Below are positions 59,828-64,000 of a stretch of DNA of 64,000 nt, in pieces (the stretch's first letter is position 1; each line of letters begins with the position of its first letter). The notes beneath the pieces were generated by a model. That model searched no databases. It saw only the letters and a program-made list of their open reading frames with translations, and was not told where the DNA came from. This DNA is from Jiangella muralis (GTDB lineage: Bacteria > Actinomycetota > Actinomycetes > Jiangellales > Jiangellaceae): positions 1-64,000 of the forward strand of contig NZ_LFXL01000030.1 of assembly GCF_001270745.1 (NCBI RefSeq). Reading direction: 5' to 3'. The position numbers and the translations under genes are program-made.

Positions 59828-61246
59828 TCATGGGCCGAGCGTCAGCAGCGTCTCCTCGGTCATGTCGCGGATGGCGTACGCCGGGCCCTCGTGGCCGAAT
59901 CCGCTGGCCTTGACGCCGCCGAAGGGCATGAGGTCGACGCGGGCGCTGGAGGTCTCGTTGACGTGCACGGTGCCGACCCGCAGCCGGCCGGCGACGTGCA
60001 GCGCTCGCCCGATGTCGGAGGTGAACAGGCCGGCCGCGAGGCCGTACGGGGTGTCGTTGGCCTCGTCGATCGCCTTGTCGACGTCGGTGAACGGGCGGAT
60101 CGACACCACCGGGCCGAAGATCTCGCGGCACATGACGTTCATGTCCGGCGCGACGCCGGTGAGCACGGTGGGCTGGACGACGGCGCCGCTGCGGGTACCG
60201 CCGGTCACGATCTCGGCGCCGTCGCCGGCCGCGGCCGCCACCCAGCTCTCGACCCGTTCGGCCGCCTGCTCGTCGATGAGCGGGCCGATGAACGTACCCG
60301 GTTCGCGCGGGTCGCCGACCTTCCGCCCGTCCAGCGCCGCCCGCAGCGCCGCCGTGAAGTCGGCGACGACGGCGTCGTGCACGTAGAGCCGCTGCACTGA
60401 CGTGCACACCTGGCCGGCCTTGCGGAAGGCGGCGTTGACGCACAGCTGCGCCGCCCGCGCGAGGTCGGCGTCCTCGCAGACGATGGTGCTGGCCAGGCTG
60501 CCCAGCTCGAGCTGGGCACGGCGCACGCCGATGGTGCGCTGGATGTGCTCGCCGACGGCCGTGCTGCCGGTGAACGCGTAGTACGCCGGCACCTCGTCCT
60601 CGAGCAGCCACTGGCCGACGGTCGGACCGTCGCCGTACAGGACGCTGATCAGCCCGGGCGGCAGCCCGGCGTCGAGCAGCACGCGCAGCAGCAGGTCCGC
60701 GGTGAGCGGCGTCAGCTCGGCCGGTTTCAGCACGACACCGTTCCCTGCTGCCAACGCCGGCGCGACCTTGTGCGCGACGGTGTTGAGCGGCGAGTTGAAC
60801 GGGGTGATGGCGCACACGACACCGACCGGGCGGCGCACGGTGAACGCGACCCGCGCGGGCCGGCTCGGGTCGGCGTCGATGGGCACCATCTCGCCGCGCA
60901 GCCGCTTGGCCTCCTCACCGGACAACAGCAGGGTCTGCGCCGTGCGCTCGACCTCGCGCCGGGCGTCCACCGTGGTGAAGCCGGTGTCGGTGACGATGGA
61001 CTCGACCAGCTCACCGGCCCGCTCGAGCACCAGCTCGCCGGCGCGGGCGAGGATGCGGTAGCGGTCGTAGGGCGAGAGCGACGGACCGGCCTGCGCGGCG
61101 GCGACGGCCCGGACGGCCGCCGCGACCTGCGCGCGGCCGGGCGACTGGACCTCGGCCACCGGCTCGCGCGTGTACGTGTCGCGGGCGACGGCGCTCTGTT
61201 CGCCGTCGGTCCAGTCGCCGTCGACGAACGGGCGCAGCTGCTTCAT
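59828..61246 (-). CDS. NAD(P)-dependent aldehyde dehydrogenase
   Basis: 472 residues. TPFNSPLNTVAHKVAPALAAGN, FTGSTAVG, LELGSLAS (the general-base Glu) and GQVCTSVQRLYVH with the catalytic Cys near 275; EIFGPVVSI and PFGGVKASGFG follow. Resembles succinate-semialdehyde or sulfolactaldehyde/lactaldehyde dehydrogenases. A strong GGAGGAG precedes ATG 61246. Co-transcribed with the TPP enzyme upstream (14-nt gap), which could supply its aldehyde. Confidence 0.9.
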   Translation of the reverse strand: MKQLRPFVDGDWTDGEQSAVARDTYTREPVAEVQSPGRAQVAAAVRAVAAAQAGPSLSPYDRYRILARAGELVLERAGELVESIVTDTGFTTVDARREVERTAQTLLLSGEEAKRLRGEMVPIDADPSRPARVAFTVRRPVGVVCAITPFNSPLNTVAHKVAPALAAGNGVVLKPAELTPLTADLLLRVLLDAGLPPGLISVLYGDGPTVGQWLLEDEVPAYYAFTGSTAVGEHIQRTIGVRRAQLELGSLASTIVCEDADLARAAQLCVNAAFRKAGQVCTSVQRLYVHDAVVADFTAALRAALDGRKVGDPREPGTFIGPLIDEQAAERVESWVAAAAGDGAEIVTGGTRSGAVVQPTVLTGVAPDMNVMCREIFGPVVSIRPFTDVDKAIDEANDTPYGLAAGLFTSDIGRALHVAGRLRVGTVHVNETSSARVDLMPFGGVKASGFGHEGPAYAIRDMTEETLLTLGP

Positions 61247-61260
61247 GGTTCTCCTCCGTG

Positions 61261-62868
61261 TCAGAACTGCGACGCGTACTGGGCCGGGTCGATGCGGGCC
61301 TCGACGACCAGCGGCCGGGTCAGCCCGGCGACGCCCTCGAGGGCGCGGTCGAGCTCGGCCCTGGACTCCACCCGGACCCCGTCGCAGCCCATCGCCCCGG
61401 CCAGCTGGACGAGGTCGGTGTCCTCGATGCGGGTCGCGACGCTCGGGTAGCTGACGGCCATCTGCTTGAGCTCGATCCGGTTGAGGCTGCCGTCGACGAA
61501 CACGACCACGACGATCGGCAACCCGAGCGCCGCCGCCAGCCGCATCTCCGTCGCGACCATGGCGAAGCCGCCGTCGCCGACGAGCGCCGCCACCGGCTGG
61601 TCCGGGCGCAGCAGCTTCGCGGCGATGGCGGCCGGCACGCCGAAGCCCATGGCCGAGAGACCGTTGGTCATGAGCACGCTGCGCGGACGGGTGGCCGGCC
61701 ACCCCTGGCCCACCAGCAGCTTGTGCGACCCGACGTCGGAGGTGACGATCGCCGTCGCGGCCAGCCGGCCGGCGACCACGTCGACGACGTCGGTCGGGTT
61801 GAGCCGACCGGCCACCCGGCCGTCGTAGTAGGCGTCGCGCAGCCGGGACCGCTGCTCCTTGACCTCCCGCTCGGTCCACCGCGGCTCGCCGGTCCAGCCG
61901 TCGGCCAGCAGGTCCAGCCCGGCCGCGATGTCGCCGACCACTTCGGTGGCGGCGGCGTAGATCTGGTCGGTGTTCGGCGTGGTGTCGACGTGCAGCACCG
62001 GGGTGGTCAGCCGCCACGGCTTGATCAGCTCGACCGGGTCGAACCCGGCGGCCACGATCAGGTCGGCCGAGCCGAGGAAGTCCCAGACCACCTGGTTGCA
62101 GGCCATGTCGAGCACGCCGGCGAACATCGGCGAGTCCTCCGGCACGACGCCCTTGGCCATGGGCGCCACGACCACCGGCATCCCGGCGGTCTCGGCCAGC
62201 CGGAGCAGCTGCTCGGTGGCCTCGCAGCGGGCCGCGCCGATACCGGCCAGCAGCACCGGGCGCCGCGCCGCCGCGAGCACCCGGGCGGGGTCCGGGCCGG
62301 TGACCCCGGCTCCCCCGCGCGCCGGGCCGAACGGCGGCACCGCCACCTCGGCGTCGCGCGCGGTGGCCTTGAACGTGTCCGAGCCGACCGTCAGGTGCAC
62401 AGCGCCGGGCCGTTCGGCCGTCGCCGTGCGCAGCGCCTTGCGCATGACGGTGGCCACGGCGCCGGCGTCCATGCGACCGGCCCATTTGGTGACCGGCCCG
62501 AACAGCGCCTGGTGATCGACCACCTGGTGGGTGAAGAACGGCTCCCTGGCCGAGTCGATCTGGCCCGACACCGCGAGCATCGGCACGCGGTCCAGCGTGG
62601 CCGCCGCGACGCCGTTGACCAGCGCGGTGGAGCCCGGGCCCAGCGTCGACAGGCAGACGCCGGGCCGGCCCGTGACCATGCCGTACGCCTCGGCCATGAA
62701 CGCCGCCGTGCCCTCGCGGCGGGCCAGCACGACGTCGATGCCGCGCACCCGCGAGCGCTCCATGAACTCGATGATCGGATCACCGGGATAGGCGAAGATC
62801 GCCTCGGTGCCCGCCTCGGCGAGGTAGGCCGCCATCACGTCCGCGGTGCTCGCCGCTTCGGTCGTCAT
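61261..62868 (-). CDS. Thiamine-diphosphate-dependent enzyme, acetolactate-synthase-like
   Basis: 535 residues in three domains: PYR domain with the activating Glu in RREGTAAFMAEAYG near 52, central domain, and PP domain with GDGGFAMVATEM ... DGSLNRIELKQ binding the diphosphate. The group covers acetolactate synthase, benzoylformate and sulfopyruvate decarboxylases and oxalyl-CoA-type enzymes. Because an aldehyde dehydrogenase follows, a 2-oxo-acid decarboxylase role is attractive (inference). ATG 62868. Confidence 0.87.
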   Translation of the reverse strand: MTTEAASTADVMAAYLAEAGTEAIFAYPGDPIIEFMERSRVRGIDVVLARREGTAAFMAEAYGMVTGRPGVCLSTLGPGSTALVNGVAAATLDRVPMLAVSGQIDSAREPFFTHQVVDHQALFGPVTKWAGRMDAGAVATVMRKALRTATAERPGAVHLTVGSDTFKATARDAEVAVPPFGPARGGAGVTGPDPARVLAAARRPVLLAGIGAARCEATEQLLRLAETAGMPVVVAPMAKGVVPEDSPMFAGVLDMACNQVVWDFLGSADLIVAAGFDPVELIKPWRLTTPVLHVDTTPNTDQIYAAATEVVGDIAAGLDLLADGWTGEPRWTEREVKEQRSRLRDAYYDGRVAGRLNPTDVVDVVAGRLAATAIVTSDVGSHKLLVGQGWPATRPRSVLMTNGLSAMGFGVPAAIAAKLLRPDQPVAALVGDGGFAMVATEMRLAAALGLPIVVVVFVDGSLNRIELKQMAVSYPSVATRIEDTDLVQLAGAMGCDGVRVESRAELDRALEGVAGLTRPLVVEARIDPAQYASQF

Positions 62869-62871
62869 CGG

Positions 62872-63861
62872 TCAGGCCGCCAGCTCGCGCAGGCGCGGCA
62901 GCACGTTCTCGCCGATCAGCTTGATGGTGCCCACCGGGTCGTTGCTGGCCACCTGGATCGAGACCCACTCCGCGTCGATCTGCTCGACCAGCGGCCGGTA
63001 CGCCTCCACCAGCGCGTCGGCGTCGGGGACGACCGTGTAGCTGCCGAGCACCTCGCTCCGGTCCATCGCGTCGGCCCGCTCGCGCAGCACGGCCGGGTCG
63101 GCCGCCTCCAGCCGGCCGGGCGCCCGCAACCCGCGCATCGGGCCGAGCGCGCGCCAGGCTTCCTCGTCGTCACCGGCCAGGACGGTCCACCGGGTGGCGA
63201 GGATCCGCGGGTCGGGGTTACCGCGCTCGGCGGCCGCGGCCCGGAACGGCTCGATGACCTTGGTGATGGTGTCCTGCGGGTTCTTGACGCTGGTGATGAG
63301 GCCGTCGGCGTGGGCGCCGGCGAACGCGGCCGACTTCGGCCCACCGGCCGCGAGCAGCGTCGGCACCGGCGCCGTCGGCGGGCTGTAGAGCTTGGCGGTG
63401 GTCGTCGTGTAGTGGTCGCCGGCGAAGTCCAGCTTCTCGCCGGCGTGCAGCCGCCGGATGATCTCCAGCGCCTCGCGCATGCGGCCCATCCGCTCGCCGT
63501 AGCCGGGGAACTCCCAGCCCAGCGGCGTCTCGTTGATGGCCTCGCCGCTGCCGACGCCCAGCAGCAGGCGGCCGCCGGACAGCCGCTGGACGGTGGCCGA
63601 GGCCTGCGCCACCAGGCCCGGGTGGTAGTGGAACAGCGGGCAGGTGACGGACGTGCCGAGCTCGACCCGCTCGGTGCGGGCCGCCACCGTGCCCAGCCAG
63701 CTCCACACGAACCCCGCGGCGGAGGTGTCGTCGACCCACGGGTGGAAGTGGTCGGATCCCAGGACGGTGTCGAACCCGGCCTGCTCGGCCAGGACGGCCT
63801 GCTCGACCAGGTCCTCCGGCTGGTAGGACTCGTGACTGCACAACCAGGCGAACTTGACCAT
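62872..63861 (-). CDS. LLM-class F420-dependent oxidoreductase (TIGR03557/G6PD-like)
   Basis: 329 residues. FAWLCSHESYQPEDLVEQAVLAEQAGFDTV, SDHFHPW, LGTSVTCPLFHYHPGLVAQA and GVGSGEAINE are the hallmark blocks of the F420-dependent glucose-6-phosphate-dehydrogenase-like LLM group. F420 use fits an actinomycete. Only three nt separate its stop from the TPP enzyme's start upstream in numbering, so it heads or continues the same operon. Confidence 0.9.
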   Translation of the reverse strand: MVKFAWLCSHESYQPEDLVEQAVLAEQAGFDTVLGSDHFHPWVDDTSAAGFVWSWLGTVAARTERVELGTSVTCPLFHYHPGLVAQASATVQRLSGGRLLLGVGSGEAINETPLGWEFPGYGERMGRMREALEIIRRLHAGEKLDFAGDHYTTTTAKLYSPPTAPVPTLLAAGGPKSAAFAGAHADGLITSVKNPQDTITKVIEPFRAAAAERGNPDPRILATRWTVLAGDDEEAWRALGPMRGLRAPGRLEAADPAVLRERADAMDRSEVLGSYTVVPDADALVEAYRPLVEQIDAEWVSIQVASNDPVGTIKLIGENVLPRLRELAA

Positions 63862-63873
63862 GCGCTCTTCCCT

Positions 63874-64000
63874 TCAGACCCGGCCGACGGTGATGGCCGA
63901 CGGGCCCTGGTCGGCCGTGCGGGCCACGACGGACAGGAACTCCGTCCGGTTGGTGACGATCTTGGCCAGGCGGGTCGTGTAGTCGACGCCGACCGCCCAG
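63874..64000 (-). CDS. 3' end of an unidentified gene
   Basis: An open frame enters from beyond the window and ends with TGA at 63874-63876; the visible 41 residues finish ...YTTRLAKIVTNRTEFLSVVARTADQGPSAITVGRV. It lies 12 nt upstream of the LLM oxidoreductase, with a GGGAAGAG between them, so is probably the same operon. Too short to assign a family. Confidence 0.5.
   Translation of the reverse strand, partial: WAVGVDYTTRLAKIVTNRTEFLSVVARTADQGPSAITVGRV

Noticed and set aside
1-64000. CRISPR array, prophage, transposon ends or RNA genes
   Set aside because: No tandem direct repeats with spacers, no integrase or transposase frame and no tRNA-like cloverleaf were recognised while reading both strands; a covariance-model search would be needed to exclude small RNAs.

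Overview
High-GC window (dense codon-third-position GC bias, GTG/TTG starts, long operons with ATGA, GTGA or TGATG stop-start overlaps, many Tat signals) that looks like an actinomycete chromosome; a soil or plant-associated genus such as those of Jiangellales or Kribbella is an inference from the enzyme content, not something the sequence proves. No rRNA, tRNA, CRISPR array, phage or transposase gene was seen.

Layout. 2-472: 3' end of an MDR-type dehydrogenase. 491-15689 (minus): a long operon driven by a good promoter at 15767-15795, starting with a sugar-type ABC importer (lipoprotein, two permeases, no ATPase) and continuing with amino-acid and amide enzymes (D-threonine-aldolase-like PLP enzyme, Gfo/Idh/MocA oxidoreductases, amidohydrolase, M20 peptidase, threonine-dehydratase-like enzyme, epimerase, CGNR regulator); its promoter-distal end is decayed (frameshifted lactonase, internally deleted D-aminoacylase). 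15904-21100 (plus, divergent): a glycoside-hydrolase-like protein, an unrecognised partner and a secreted beta-helix protein, closed by a strong terminator.

21160-55148 is the centre of interest: an apparent carbohydrate foraging locus. A minus-strand operon (38650 down to 25685) encodes a DHDPS/N-acetylneuraminate-lyase family enzyme, two Asp-box sialidase-like proteins, a complete family-5-type (Dpp/Opp/Sat-like) ABC importer, a threonine-synthase-like PLP enzyme, an AstE/AspA-type deacylase, an IclR regulator and a truncated RraA. A second minus operon (25586 to 21160) has a class III aminotransferase, an M81/MlrC metallopeptidase, an SDR and another IclR regulator. A third (42087 to 38801) has an SDR, two Gfo/Idh/MocA oxidoreductases and a RidA; divergent from it are another oxidoreductase and a plus-strand series of four large secreted proteins (three Asp-box sialidase-like enzymes and one five-bladed-propeller hydrolase).

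Two observations tie this locus together. First, four promoters (starting 25586, 38650, 42188, 43302) carry the same operator architecture just downstream of the -10: alternating GTTCCA and TGGAAC half-sites at an exact 11-bp period, as expected for a dimer-of-dimers IclR-type regulator, two of which are encoded in the regulated operons. Second, the secreted enzymes share about nine copies of one discoidin-like module, in several places inserted inside other domains; two of the sialidases also carry a small ubiquitin-like (beta-grasp) segment and one ends in a beta-helix. The simplest model is extracellular release of an acidic or amide-bearing sugar, ABC import, and cytoplasmic lyase, oxidoreductase and PLP-dependent breakdown. 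The actual substrate cannot be read from the sequence.

55156-64000: an alcohol dehydrogenase, an intact D-aminoacylase paralogue, two small gene remnants, then a minus-strand group of a fumarate-reductase/TcuA-like flavoprotein, aldehyde dehydrogenase, acetolactate-synthase-like TPP enzyme, F420-type LLM oxidoreductase and the 3' end of an unidentified gene.
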